64,000 nucleotides of DNA. Source: Niallia taxi (GTDB lineage: Bacteria; Bacillota; Bacilli; Bacillales; Cytobacillaceae). Each line of letters begins with the position of its first letter. Position 1 is the stretch's first letter. The position numbers were made by a program, and so were the translations under genes. Positions 53,952 through 62,831 of the stretch are shown piece after piece. Location of the stretch: NCBI RefSeq assembly GCF_004005475.1, contig NZ_RZTZ01000001.1:744001-808000 (forward strand), given 5' to 3'. The notes under the pieces were generated by a model. It did not search any database. It was given only the letters and a program-made list of their open reading frames with translations, and was not told where the DNA came from.

Positions 53952-54506
53952 TTAAAAATCAAACTGAATATCACGGAGCGGCCAGTACCGTAAGCTGACT
54001 TTTCCGACTACCTGATCAATGTTAATAAATCCAAAATGTCTGCTGTCCCAGCTGCCTAAACGATTATCTCCAAGAACAAACAGCTTTCCTTGTGGCACTG
54101 TTTTTTCTCCTGTGATTTCTTCAAGAGTAAAGTCGCCTGTCAGCTTTCCAGCACTCACTTGACTTCGGTAAGCATCCAAAAAATTCTCTTCGTACTTTTC
54201 CCCATTAATATAAAGGTGATCATCCTTATATTCCACCTTATCTCCTGGAATACCTATCACCCTTTTAACATAGTCTTCTTTATCATTCGCATGGAAAACG
54301 ATCACATCAAAATGATGGAAATCACTGACTTTATAACCGATTTTATTGACGACCAATTTATCCCCGTCCTGCAAGGTAGGCATCATCGATTCGCCTTCCA
54401 CCACGTAATTAGAGAAGAAGAATGCCCGAATAATGACAAAGATGACAATTCCGATAGCAAATGCTTTCAACCACTCTATGCCCTCTCTTTTTATTGCTTC
54501 TTTCAA
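53952..54506 (-). CDS. Type I signal peptidase
   Basis: A 184-residue membrane peptidase that removes signal peptides from exported proteins. One N-terminal membrane helix (about 15-32) is followed by the catalytic serine S40 in GESMMPTL, the general-base lysine K81 in YVKRVIG and the conserved GDNRLGSWDSRHFG box. It is of the serine-lysine bacterial type, not the archaeal-like SipW type. The neighbourhood (yhjE, addB) matches sipV of B. subtilis, though the length is closer to SipS/SipT. Confidence 0.95.
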   Translation of the reverse strand: MKEAIKREGIEWLKAFAIGIVIFVIIRAFFFSNYVVEGESMMPTLQDGDKLVVNKIGYKVSDFHHFDVIVFHANDKEDYVKRVIGIPGDKVEYKDDHLYINGEKYEENFLDAYRSQVSAGKLTGDFTLEEITGEKTVPQGKLFVLGDNRLGSWDSRHFGFINIDQVVGKVSLRYWPLRDIQFDF

Positions 54507-54537
54507 ATGCTATCTCCTCCATGCCCTTGTATAAACA

Positions 54538-55158
54538 TTAATTCCCTTGTTCTCTTTCTTTTTCCGCAGTAACATTCATTCTGGCCTCGACCCTTTTTCC
54601 TACAAACCATAACACAAAAATTGCAATGGCAACAGGAATTGTACGAATCGGCTGTGTAATCATTGCCTGCAGATCATAACCAATAAAGCTGATGGTAATA
54701 ATCATCACAAGTTTACCGGCAACAACGGCGAGAAAGTACTGCTTCACCTTTATCCGGGAAAGTCCTGCTACAATATTCACTAATGCTGAAGGGGTGAAGG
54801 GAAAGCACAGCAGGATAAATAACGGCCCAAATCCATGCCTCTCTATCCATATCATTAGCTTTTGTACTTTCTTATGATTGCGAATAAAGCTTAAAAGCCT
54901 CTTTTGGCCATACTTTCTGACAAGCAAGAAGACAAGCAGTGCCCCTCCGCAAGTGCCTATCCAGGAAAACAGAAAGCCAAGCCAGAAACCAAAGGCATTT
55001 ACATTTGCCAAAATGAACAGAAAAAGTGGCAAGAAGGGAACAAAAGATTCTAGCAATGGCAGCAAAATGCCTGGTAATGGACCAAATGCCCGATAGCTTT
55101 CTAATAATTGCATAATATTTTCTAGTGTAAACCATTCTTTTAATGTAGCTATATCCAT
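54538..55158 (-). CDS. yhjE: YhjE-like TVP38/TMEM64 membrane protein
   Basis: A 206-residue DedA/VTT-domain protein with five or six hydrophobic segments. The VTT core is seen as ESFVPFLPLFLFILANVNAFG, then FSWIGTCGGALLVFLLVRKYG and FTPSALVNIVAGLSRIKVKQYF. VTT proteins are linked to lipid scrambling or flipping in the membrane. The role of YhjE is unknown. The start at 55158 follows AAGGAG by eight bases. It lies 31 bases before the signal peptidase gene and is probably in the same operon. Confidence 0.9.
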   Translation of the reverse strand: MDIATLKEWFTLENIMQLLESYRAFGPLPGILLPLLESFVPFLPLFLFILANVNAFGFWLGFLFSWIGTCGGALLVFLLVRKYGQKRLLSFIRNHKKVQKLMIWIERHGFGPLFILLCFPFTPSALVNIVAGLSRIKVKQYFLAVVAGKLVMIITISFIGYDLQAMITQPIRTIPVAIAIFVLWFVGKRVEARMNVTAEKEREQGN

Positions 55159-55274
55159 AACGAAAACTCCTTGGCAAATCATTTCAAGCAGATTTATTTC
55201 TGTGGACGACTTATTGCTTTCTTGTAAGTGGGCTTATATACCAGTTATTAGAGTTTATGCCTAAAGTCTCTCAT

Positions 55275-56219
55275 TTATTTTGATAAAAAATCCTGAATTT
55301 CAGCCCTATTTGTTTCTATATCTACACCGAGAACGGCAGCCCCATTGACCCTCAGATCCTGATATGTACCGTCTACCGGTATTCTCAATGTTTCTACCTC
55401 TTGGTTTTTATGGCGAATTAAATCAGATCCTACATAAAGTATATCTTTTGTATTCATGCTCGTATTAATATAAGGCATCATGACGCCCGCCAATTTAGGC
55501 AATTTTGCGACAGTCTGTACACCCGAAATTTGAGAGGCAAGTGCCTCGAGAGTCTTTTGCTGTCTTTGGACCCTTCCAAAGTCAGAGATAGCGTCATGTC
55601 TAAAGCGCACATATCCGAGAAGCTGCTTCCCATTCAGCTTTTGCAACCCTGGCTCCAATGTAACCCCAATGTTTTTAGACATTTTCTTCTCCACATCTAT
55701 TTCAACACCATCTGGAAACGCCTCATCAATAAGTGTCTCAAACCCTTGGAAATTAACAATAGCATAGTATTGGAGATCAACATCAAAGTTTTCCTTAATA
55801 GTTTGTCTCAACAGCTCTGGTCCACCTCTTGTAAAAGCTGTGTTTATTCTGTCTTTTCCATATCCCGGTATATCAACATACATATCCCTCATTAAGGAGA
55901 TTAGCTTATAGGTGCCCTTGTCTGGATGAAACTGGGCTACCATGATGGTATCTGTACGTGATTGCTTGTCTCCTTCTCTGGCATCACTTCCTAAGAGCAG
56001 GACATTTGTACCGCCGTACTGGTCCTTTTCCCCGTTAAACTCATATTCAACCTTTTCGATTGCACCATTATCCAGTGCCTTTTTTTTCCCTGCGTTATAC
56101 TGAACAAATATGTACACAGCCGCAAATATTACTAGCAAGACAAGAAACAAAAAAAAGACTCTGCCTTTTCGTAACTTTCTTTTCTTCTTCCTTGTTTGTC
56201 TATATTCTGATCTCTCCAT
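55275..56219 (-). CDS. LytR-CpsA-Psr (LCP) family ligase
   Basis: A 314-residue type II membrane protein: a basic cytoplasmic start, one membrane helix (about 21-41) and an extracellular LCP domain. The catalytic region shows LLLGSDAREGDKQSRTDTIMVAQ, LMRDMYVDIPGYGKDRINTAF and RFRHDAISDFGRVQRQQ, with the arginines and aspartates that bind the polyprenyl pyrophosphate. LCP enzymes attach teichoic acids or other polymers to peptidoglycan. Which of the several paralogues this is cannot be told. It is monocistronic, with about 400 bases of non-coding DNA upstream. Confidence 0.93.
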   Translation of the reverse strand: MERSEYRQTRKKKRKLRKGRVFFLFLVLLVIFAAVYIFVQYNAGKKKALDNGAIEKVEYEFNGEKDQYGGTNVLLLGSDAREGDKQSRTDTIMVAQFHPDKGTYKLISLMRDMYVDIPGYGKDRINTAFTRGGPELLRQTIKENFDVDLQYYAIVNFQGFETLIDEAFPDGVEIDVEKKMSKNIGVTLEPGLQKLNGKQLLGYVRFRHDAISDFGRVQRQQKTLEALASQISGVQTVAKLPKLAGVMMPYINTSMNTKDILYVGSDLIRHKNQEVETLRIPVDGTYQDLRVNGAAVLGVDIETNRAEIQDFLSK

Positions 56220-56624
56220 CCCTTATTGTTTCCTTTCTTTCTTCATTCTTATATCTATTTAACGTTTAATTATCAACAAAAGTTTCTTCTTCAAATTGTT
56301 GCCTTTAAAAGTAATAAATAATCCTTATTCTTAACAGTCAGAAATTTTTCTGCGTTTTTAGGTATTATCTATTATCTTATCAGATAAATAGATATGCAAA
56401 CATTTAATTTCCATATTTTTTATTTACATTTCAGTAATATTAAAATAATTTACGACTATTTACCATACATAAATACCTTCATAAATAGAAGGAAACGATA
56501 AAAAAAACGCCTGCCGACAATGGCAAGCGTTAAACATTGAATAAACACCTTTGAAGATGCTTGTTTCACTTCAAGCAGGGAATATTAATTTTCCTTTTAA
56601 TACAATAGCAAATTTTCTATTTGC
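56220..56624. other. Intergenic region between the S9 peptidase and LCP genes
   Basis: About 400 A/T-rich bases. They hold one terminator (56501-56531) for the S9 peptidase gene and, nearer 56220, the presumed LCP promoter region with no unambiguous -35/-10. No gene with a ribosome site was found. Confidence 0.6.
56501..56531 (-). terminator. Terminator of the S9 peptidase gene
   Basis: Stem AACGC-TGCC/GGCA-GCGTT with one mismatch and a six-base loop, followed by a T run on the minus strand. It lies about 95 bases after the gene's stop. Confidence 0.75.
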
Positions 56625-58610
56625 TTATAAATACTCAATAAACCAGTTATTAATATAATCCAAGCGGGATATGCGCAATGTTGGTTTGCCGCTTCTGGAC
56701 AGCTCGTGGTTAGATTCTGGGAAACGGACAAATTCCGTTGTCTTTTTCTGCTTTTTCAGTGCTATAAACAGCTGCTCTGCCTGCTCAATTGGGCAGCGGA
56801 AATCCTTTTCTCCATGCAAGATTAACAATGGTGTTTCCATATTATTCGCATATGCTAGCGGAGAATGCTTCCATAGTGTTTCTATATCATTTAAATCAGC
56901 TTTGATTTGCCATTCAGAGAAATAATAGCCAATATCACTTACTCCGTAGAAGCTGATCCAGTTAGAAATAGAACGCTGTGTGACAGCGGCTTTAAAGCGG
57001 TTTGTATGGCCGACAATCCAGTTTGTCATGAATCCACCATAGCTGCCTCCTGTTACTCCCAAACGTGTTTCATCAATAAAATCAAAGTTTTCTAAGGCGA
57101 AATCAACGGCATCCATGATATCTTCATAATCCTTTCCACCATAATCACCTCTGACCGCATCAACAAAGTGCTGACCATATCCGTGACTTCCCCGTGGATT
57201 AATGAACAACACAGCGTATCCATTTGCTGTAAGTGTCTGAAACTCATGGAAATACGAGTTAGCATACATCGCATGTGGACCACCATGGATTTCAAGAACA
57301 AGCGGATATTTTTCTCCTTCTTTAAAATCAGCAGGCTTCATTAGCCAGCCATGCAGGTCCCAGCCATCTCTGGATGTCAGTTCAATTGGCTCTGCCGCAG
57401 CAAATATATGCGTTTTTGCAAACTCTTTATTAACATCTGTCAGTTTTTCTACCCCACCTGTTTCCAGGTTCAGACTGTATAGATCACCTGGTTCTGTTGG
57501 TGTGCTGATTGCTACGATCGCCTGCTTCAAGCTTCCGCCTGTGGAAAGTCCGTACACATGCTGATTATCAATCAAGCTCGGATAAATTTCGCCATCTTCA
57601 TTGCCAAAGTAAACGATCGTATTGCCGTGATCTGATGCAAGGAAAACAAAGCTTCTGTTGTCTTCACCCCAGAGGATTCCTGGTGTCACAGTTCCCTGCT
57701 GAAAATCGCCAATTGCAAAATCGCCGACATTGACGTCCCAGCCTTCCGTTAAACAGCGAAGTGCCTCAGTTTGCAAATCATAAGTGTATATTTTGGACAA
57801 TGTCGCATTTTCATATTCGCGGCCGCTGCCGATGATTCCGATTTTTTGGCTATCAGGCGACCATGTTACTCTGCCGTACTGGCCATTTCCTGCCGTTATC
57901 TTTTTCCATTCTTTTGTTTCTAATGTGTACAGATATACGTCTGCAGAAAAACTGAAATCCTTGTCCTCACTTTCGTCTGCAGTGATAGCAAGATATTTTC
58001 CATCAGGAGACCAGCTTTGCAAATGATAGTCATTTTCTCCTGAAGTAATTTCCTTAAGCTCGCCTGTTTCTTTATTGATGACAGCAACATGGCTGTAGCT
58101 TCCATCCCAAAAGCCGGCACTGTCTGACTTATACTTCATTTTATCAAATGCTAAAGCAACTGGTTTTTTTTCTGTCTTTTCTTTCCCTTCTTTATCTTGC
58201 AGGCTTTCATCTTTTCCAATACTTGTTTGAAATGCTAATTCCGTTCCATCGGCTGACCAAACAGGGTTTGATGCACCATTGCGCACAAAAGTAAGCTGTT
58301 TTGCTTCTCCTCCATTTTTGTTTAACACAAAAATTTGGTTTTTGCCGCTGCGATTAGATACAAAAGCAATTTCCTCTCCATTGGGCGACCATCTTGGTGA
58401 TGTATTGCGATGTTCTCCAAATGTCCACTGCAATGTTTGACCGCTTTCCTCTAAGCTTTGATAAAAAATATTGGAATAATAAGCATCCTTTTCTTCAGAA
58501 ATTCCTGTTTCCACATACAAGAATCCTTTTTTATCTGGACTTACTTGTGGATCTACGACTGATTTCAATCTGTATAAATCATCTGATGTTATCTTTTCCC
58601 ATTCTCCCAT
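56625..58610 (-). CDS. S9-family serine peptidase (YuxL-type acylaminoacyl peptidase)
   Basis: A 661-residue prolyl-oligopeptidase family enzyme without signal peptide. The N-terminal beta-propeller (about 10-400) has WD40-like TolB repeats such as SPRWSPNGEEIAFVSNRSG. The C-terminal alpha/beta-hydrolase has the catalytic serine in GGSYGGFMTNW, the acid in LHGEKDFRCP and the histidine in PESNHELSRSG. It probably releases or trims short, N-blocked peptides in the cytoplasm. The ATG at 58610 and a GTG two codons earlier are both possible after GGGAGG. Confidence 0.93.
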   Translation of the reverse strand: MGEWEKITSDDLYRLKSVVDPQVSPDKKGFLYVETGISEEKDAYYSNIFYQSLEESGQTLQWTFGEHRNTSPRWSPNGEEIAFVSNRSGKNQIFVLNKNGGEAKQLTFVRNGASNPVWSADGTELAFQTSIGKDESLQDKEGKEKTEKKPVALAFDKMKYKSDSAGFWDGSYSHVAVINKETGELKEITSGENDYHLQSWSPDGKYLAITADESEDKDFSFSADVYLYTLETKEWKKITAGNGQYGRVTWSPDSQKIGIIGSGREYENATLSKIYTYDLQTEALRCLTEGWDVNVGDFAIGDFQQGTVTPGILWGEDNRSFVFLASDHGNTIVYFGNEDGEIYPSLIDNQHVYGLSTGGSLKQAIVAISTPTEPGDLYSLNLETGGVEKLTDVNKEFAKTHIFAAAEPIELTSRDGWDLHGWLMKPADFKEGEKYPLVLEIHGGPHAMYANSYFHEFQTLTANGYAVLFINPRGSHGYGQHFVDAVRGDYGGKDYEDIMDAVDFALENFDFIDETRLGVTGGSYGGFMTNWIVGHTNRFKAAVTQRSISNWISFYGVSDIGYYFSEWQIKADLNDIETLWKHSPLAYANNMETPLLILHGEKDFRCPIEQAEQLFIALKKQKKTTEFVRFPESNHELSRSGKPTLRISRLDYINNWFIEYL

Positions 58611-58816
58611 ATACACTCTTCCTCCCTTTATTAGCTATTTATTATTTCGCCATTAGAAATAAATTCCCCTTCAAGACAAAATGCATTTAATTTAATTTTT
58701 GAAGAAAAATAAGCAAAGCCATAAAAATCATAAACCAGCTTGAAAGGACCATGCAAATATTGTACTATTTGAATAGAACGCTTGTTCTTATTATGATTAC
58801 AAGGAGAAGATTATTT

Positions 58817-59179
58817 ATGACACGCATTCCGGAGAAGGATAGATATATCATGGAGCAAGCCATTTACCTGCCCATGCTGTTAACCGTTCTAAACCGCGAT
58901 CTCCTTACAATCAAAAAGAGCAATTTCAAGCTAAAGCAGCCTTACATTGATCTGGTAGAGCTAACAATGAAAACAATACATACGGAGCTGCGAAAAACTA
59001 AGGAATATATGCAAAAGCATAAGATGAAGGTAGAAGAGGTAAAAAGAGATGAAGCCTTTACAATGTATTTATTCTTATATAATGGCTATGAAGAGTATCA
59101 TAATTATTTCAACCCAAGACTTCGCAATAGAGTACAGGAGCTTTTGGAATACTATCTATATAGACGTCATACCGGCTAA
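58817..59179 (+). CDS. yhjD: YhjD-like protein
   Basis: A 120-residue, basic, helical protein beginning MTRIPEKDRYIMEQAIYLPMLLTVLNRDL. I recall this start for YhjD of B. subtilis, whose gene is next to yhjE. Function is unknown. Long amphipathic helices and many lysines, with no membrane segment, suggest a soluble protein, perhaps binding nucleic acid (inference). The ATG at 58817 lies eight bases after AAGGAGA. It converges on comK with only about 20 bases between the stops. Confidence 0.82.
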   Translation: MTRIPEKDRYIMEQAIYLPMLLTVLNRDLLTIKKSNFKLKQPYIDLVELTMKTIHTELRKTKEYMQKHKMKVEEVKRDEAFTMYLFLYNGYEEYHNYFNPRLRNRVQELLEYYLYRRHTG

Positions 59180-59200
59180 AAAAGCTTGTCCTATTGGATT

Positions 59201-59698
59201 TTAAAGCGGCTTTTCGCTGTCTTCCTGGTTATGGCGTATTTTTGTCTGCAGCAAATTTGTTCTTAATATTTGGTTGTTAAAAGTATGAAAGGAAACGTTA
59301 ATGGATAGTCTCCGATTATTACGGAATATGACAGTGGTTTTTCCTCCTCCTTCTATTATTCTGTCCGAAATATGATGAAGAAAGAACCACATGCAGGCAT
59401 GGTTTGTAGGAGAGTGTGTGGGAAATGCGTATATGGTGCTCTTGGAATCAATTGAAATTGGCAGCTTATGCTTATAGTTCATGAGCACTCTCGTTCCTTT
59501 TCGTTTCCCTTCATATGTGCATCCGAAATACTCACAGCTTCGCTTAATAATTTTGCTTGGAGGCAATTTGCACATATAAACGTTAGCACCTTCATATATT
59601 TTGGAATAAACATCACCATTCTTTTGTAATTCAGGCAGGATTGCTAGCGTATGATAATTTACTTCATATAAATCAAGATTATTCTTTTTTTCAGACAT
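59201..59698 (-). CDS. comK: Competence transcription factor ComK, short form
   Basis: ComK is the master activator of genetic competence and binds A/T-rich K-boxes as a tetramer. The 165-residue protein aligns by eye with B. subtilis ComK along its length: YEVNYHTLAILPE, KRSCEYFGCTYEGKRKGTR, ISIDSKSTIYAFPTHSP, then SFHTFNNQILRTNLLQTKIR. It stops 11 residues after that last block. The B. subtilis protein continues for about 30 more residues, including the FMLYPK motif that docks the MecA/ClpC degradation adaptor. No such motif is found in any frame after the stop. AAAGGAG precedes the ATG. It is divergent from the IDEAL gene, as in B. subtilis. Confidence 0.9.
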   Translation of the reverse strand: MSEKKNNLDLYEVNYHTLAILPELQKNGDVYSKIYEGANVYMCKLPPSKIIKRSCEYFGCTYEGKRKGTRVLMNYKHKLPISIDSKSTIYAFPTHSPTNHACMWFFLHHISDRIIEGGGKTTVIFRNNRRLSINVSFHTFNNQILRTNLLQTKIRHNQEDSEKPL

Positions 59699-59848
59699 TT
59701 TTATAACTCCTTTCTTTAAGCTGGATTGCTAAATATATAGAGTATTCTCATAATATAGCATGCTGTTTTTCAGATTTGTAAACAGATTGAAAATTGTCTT
59801 AAATAATTCAAAATTCCGCCCCATTTTCTAAATTTTTAAATAATATCG

Positions 59849-59877
59849 TTGATATTTTCATTTTTCTGCCATATAAT
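59849..59877 (+). promoter_or_regulatory. Promoter of the IDEAL-domain gene
   Basis: TTGATA (59849-59854), a 17-base spacer and TATAAT (59872-59877), with the ribosome site about 15 bases downstream of the -10. Confidence 0.8.
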
Positions 59878-59904
59878 ATTAAAAAGGCATCAGGGGTGAG
59901 TCGA

Positions 59905-60141
59905 ATGAATGAAAAGTCGTACACTGAGTTAACTAAGTTAAGTGCTATGAAGAAACAAAAAGCGCAAGAGACTTATGTGAAAGAACTTTACATTGACATG
60001 CTGCTTGTTGAAATCCAATGGAATCTAGAAAAAGCAAATTTAATGACTCAAATTGATCACGCCATAGACGAAAGAAATGAAGCTGAATTTATTCGGCTGA
60101 GCAAACAATATACACAATTATGTAAGCGCTTCGATAACTAA
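59905..60141 (+). CDS. yhzC: IDEAL-domain protein (YhzC-like)
   Basis: A 78-residue protein whose C-terminal half carries the IDEAL domain, seen as IDHAIDERNEAEFIRLSKQY (about 51-70), after a helical, lysine-rich N-terminal part. The domain is a short amphipathic helical element found in small Firmicutes proteins and in some ComK-associated loci. Its molecular role is unclear. The ATG at 59905 follows AGGGGTGA. A GTG three codons earlier overlaps that site. It is divergent from comK across about 200 bases. Confidence 0.88.
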   Translation: MNEKSYTELTKLSAMKKQKAQETYVKELYIDMLLVEIQWNLEKANLMTQIDHAIDERNEAEFIRLSKQYTQLCKRFDN

Positions 60142-60148
60142 TCCTGTT

Positions 60149-60190
60149 GAAGGTGTCTATGGGAATCTCCCATAGACGCCTTCTTTTTTT
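60149..60190 (+). terminator. Terminator of the IDEAL-domain gene
   Basis: A 16-bp stem (60149-60164 with 60168-60183, one G-T pair) is followed by seven T residues. Confidence 0.92.
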
Positions 60191-60193
60191 AAG

Positions 60194-60227
60194 AAAGGGC
60201 TAAGCTCCTACTTGAGCTTAGCCCTTT
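60194..60227 (-). terminator. Terminator of the M48 protease gene
   Basis: A perfect 14-bp stem AAAGGGCTAAGCTC/GAGCTTAGCCCTTT lies just after the stop, with T-rich sequence on both outer sides. It stands back to back with the preceding terminator. Confidence 0.88.
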
Positions 60228-60235
60228 TCCTCCTT

Positions 60236-61513
60236 TTAATTTTCACTGTTTTTCTGCAGAATGCTTTTTTCCTCAAGTACAGATATTCTTTCAAGCATAG
60301 TAGGATGACTATAGCGGAACACTTTCACAAGAAATGGTGGATTTACCTCACTGAGCCCTGTTTTAGCAAGCTTTTGGAAGGTAGTAATCCCCGCTTCTGG
60401 ATCACTCGTCAATTGGACCGCATAATTATCTGCCCGTTTCTCCTCATATCTCGAAACAATATTAGTTAGCGGATTTACTGCAAACAGCAGCATCGAGATT
60501 AACAGCAGGATTAATGGAAATGATTGATAATCCTCCACTCTTGAAATTTTAAGGGCATCCCCCCACTTACTTACTAAAACATTCATCAGCTTATAAATAA
60601 AATACAATCCGAAAAATGACAGCACAAGCGAAAGAGCAATTCCATAGTAAATATGCTTTTCAACATAGTGTGCCATTTCGTGAGCCATAACAAATAATAT
60701 TTCATTATCCTTTAGCTCTTTTGTGGTCGTGTCCCAAAGGACAATTCTTGAATTGGAGCCTATTCCTGTTACATAAGCATTTAAAGCATTTGTCTTATCT
60801 GACATATTTACCTCAAACACATGTTCAGCGGGTATGTTTGATTCTTTTGCCAATGCAAGAATTTTCTCCTCCAGCTGCTTATCACTCAAGGCAGTAAAGT
60901 TGTTATACAGCGGGTCAATAATAACGGGCTGAATAAATGTCAAAAACAAAGTGAACGGAACAGAAAGCAGCCAAGCGTACAGCCACCAACGCTTTTTACT
61001 TTTGTTCATCAGCCAGTACAGGACGATAAAAATCACAAACATTATTACATAATTCACCCAGAAATCAATCAATTCATCCTTCATCCAGGAAGGAAAGCTC
61101 TGTGTAGAAATATGATAATCCGTTGATACCTTATGACCGATATAGCTTAATGGAAAAGTTGCTATATATGCCATAAGATTAAGCCAAAAGAGATAAATCG
61201 CCTTTTGGATGATTTTATATTTACCTGAATCCTCGCCCCATTTTCGAAATGCTTTTGAAAAACCAAACAGCAGGATAAACAAATAGATTAACCATTCCAA
61301 AGGAGTCGATATAAAAAACATAAAGTTTTTTAGTTTAGAATATTCATCACTTAAAGCAAGCTCTCTGGTGTTCAAAAAAGTAGCTGGATCTGCAGCCGTT
61401 CCTTGAAATTCGAAGGGGAGCTTCGAGTCCGCAAAATAAAACAAGTACCAATAAAAAAACAAGCCGTACACGATGAATAATAATACTGAATAAAAACCTA
61501 GTTTCCTTGCCAT
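60236..61513 (-). CDS. yhfN: CAAX-type M48 metallopeptidase (YhfN-like)
   Basis: A 425-residue membrane zinc peptidase of the Ste24/M48 family. The zinc motif is HEMAH (278-282) in VMAHEMAHYVEKH, with a downstream third-ligand region EEKRADNYAV. About seven membrane helices surround it. NALNAYVTGIGSNSRIVLWDTT is the usual family block. It probably cleaves membrane or stress-denatured proteins. The start at 61513 follows AAGGAGGGG. The frame continues upstream without a ribosome site into the lplJ terminator. The gene follows lplJ. Confidence 0.92.
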   Translation of the reverse strand: MARKLGFYSVLLFIVYGLFFYWYLFYFADSKLPFEFQGTAADPATFLNTRELALSDEYSKLKNFMFFISTPLEWLIYLFILLFGFSKAFRKWGEDSGKYKIIQKAIYLFWLNLMAYIATFPLSYIGHKVSTDYHISTQSFPSWMKDELIDFWVNYVIMFVIFIVLYWLMNKSKKRWWLYAWLLSVPFTLFLTFIQPVIIDPLYNNFTALSDKQLEEKILALAKESNIPAEHVFEVNMSDKTNALNAYVTGIGSNSRIVLWDTTTKELKDNEILFVMAHEMAHYVEKHIYYGIALSLVLSFFGLYFIYKLMNVLVSKWGDALKISRVEDYQSFPLILLLISMLLFAVNPLTNIVSRYEEKRADNYAVQLTSDPEAGITTFQKLAKTGLSEVNPPFLVKVFRYSHPTMLERISVLEEKSILQKNSEN

Positions 61514-61600
61514 TATGCCCCTCCTTGCCTTGTACAACCTTATTACTATTAATAAGACTAAGAGGCGGCATTTAGAACAAGAAGTTTTTGCAGCATCATT

Positions 61601-61637
61601 AAAAAAAGTACTGGGAAGCGGCCCCAGTACTTTTTTT
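61601..61637 (-). terminator. Terminator of lplJ
   Basis: AAAAAAAGTACTGGG/CCCAGTACTTTTTTT, an 8-bp GC-containing stem flanked by A and T runs, lies just after the lplJ stop. It is U-tailed in both directions. Confidence 0.9.
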
Positions 61638-61642
61638 GCCAT

Positions 61643-62632
61643 TTAATATATTAAGTGGATAAAATCTTCCTTCGTTATATTACCAAAATAATGCTTAATC
61701 GATGTTTCCTCAAGCGCCTTTTCTAGTTCACTTCTGTCATATCGCAAGCCAGTCAGTTTAGTCTCGATGTCGGCAACATCACCAACCCCAAAGAAATCAC
61801 CGTATATTTTACAGTTTTTGATAATACCTTTTGCCACATCAAAACGAACGTCAACTTGTCCAACAGGGAAACGATGGGAATGCTGAAGATTAAATCTTGG
61901 TGATTTACCATAGTTCCAATCCCAGTTTTGATAACGCTCTTTGGAAATGGCATGGATGTTTTCCCAATCCTGCTCTGTCAAAACATACTCCTGAATATTT
62001 TCTTCTCCCTCAAACAAGTAGTTCAAGATTAGGCTCTTGAATTCTTCAATACTAATTTGCACCTTTAAGAATTCAGAAATATTGGCAACCCTGCTTCTAA
62101 CAGATTTTATCCCTTTAGATTCAATTTTATCTTTTCTAACCTTTAATGCAGACACAATATGGTCCATTTCAGAATCAAACAAAAGGGTGCCATGGCTGAA
62201 CATTCTTCCTTTTGTGGAGAATTGAGCATTACCCGAAATCTTTCTGCCTTCTGCCAATAAATCATTACGGCCGCTTAATTCTGCATTCACACCCATGCTT
62301 TGCAATGCCTTAACAACAGGCTCTGTGAATTTACGGAAGTTATGAAAACTGTCACCGTCGTCCTTTGTTATGAAGCTGAAGTTCAAATTGCCTTTATCAT
62401 GATAAACTGCACCGCCGCCAGACAATCTTCTAACTACGTGAATACCGTTTGATTCGACATAATCTGTGTTAATTTCCTCAATTGTGTTCTGGTTTTTGCC
62501 GATGATGATAGATGGTTCATTTATATAAAACAATAGGTATGTCTCATTGATATCTAGATTTTTAAGCGCATATTCTTCAATAGCCAAGTTGATGCGCGGA
62601 TCTGTGATGCCTTTATTATCAATAAAAAGCAT
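61643..62632 (-). CDS. lplJ: Lipoate-protein ligase LplJ
   Basis: LplJ activates free lipoate with ATP and attaches it to lipoyl domains or GcvH. The 329-residue protein has the LplA-type catalytic domain with RRLSGGGAVYHDKGNLNFSF (lipoate and ATP pocket) and the lysine in GRKISGNAQ, and a C-terminal accessory domain (about 250-329, with GVGDVADIETKLTG). The full two-domain length fits an autonomous ligase. It lies at the same place relative to yhfN as in B. subtilis (yhfJ). Confidence 0.95.
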   Translation of the reverse strand: MLFIDNKGITDPRINLAIEEYALKNLDINETYLLFYINEPSIIIGKNQNTIEEINTDYVESNGIHVVRRLSGGGAVYHDKGNLNFSFITKDDGDSFHNFRKFTEPVVKALQSMGVNAELSGRNDLLAEGRKISGNAQFSTKGRMFSHGTLLFDSEMDHIVSALKVRKDKIESKGIKSVRSRVANISEFLKVQISIEEFKSLILNYLFEGEENIQEYVLTEQDWENIHAISKERYQNWDWNYGKSPRFNLQHSHRFPVGQVDVRFDVAKGIIKNCKIYGDFFGVGDVADIETKLTGLRYDRSELEKALEETSIKHYFGNITKEDFIHLIY

Positions 62633-62794
62633 ATGTACACCCCTCTTTTCATTCTTCTAATTAAAATATATCATAACTTCTAATAAAAGAATATTTAGTC
62701 CTTATATACTATAACTAAAATTCGTCGAATTAGCACTTTTTTTGTCCCTTTTTTTGTTATTAAAATCAGTAAATTTGTAGATTTAAAATATTTC

Positions 62795-62824
62795 AAAGAA
62801 AAAGGTCGGGCTTTTCACCCGACC
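62795..62824 (-). terminator. Terminator of the YhgE/Pip gene
   Basis: A 7-bp stem GGTCGGG/CCCGACC with a seven-base loop, followed by TTTTTCTTT on the minus strand. Confidence 0.88.
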
Positions 62825-62831
62825 ATATCCT

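Noticed and set aside
54090-54572. Plus-strand open frame of 160 codons opposite the signal peptidase gene.
   Set aside because: It has no ribosome site or recognisable domain. The opposite strand encodes a complete signal peptidase with all catalytic residues.
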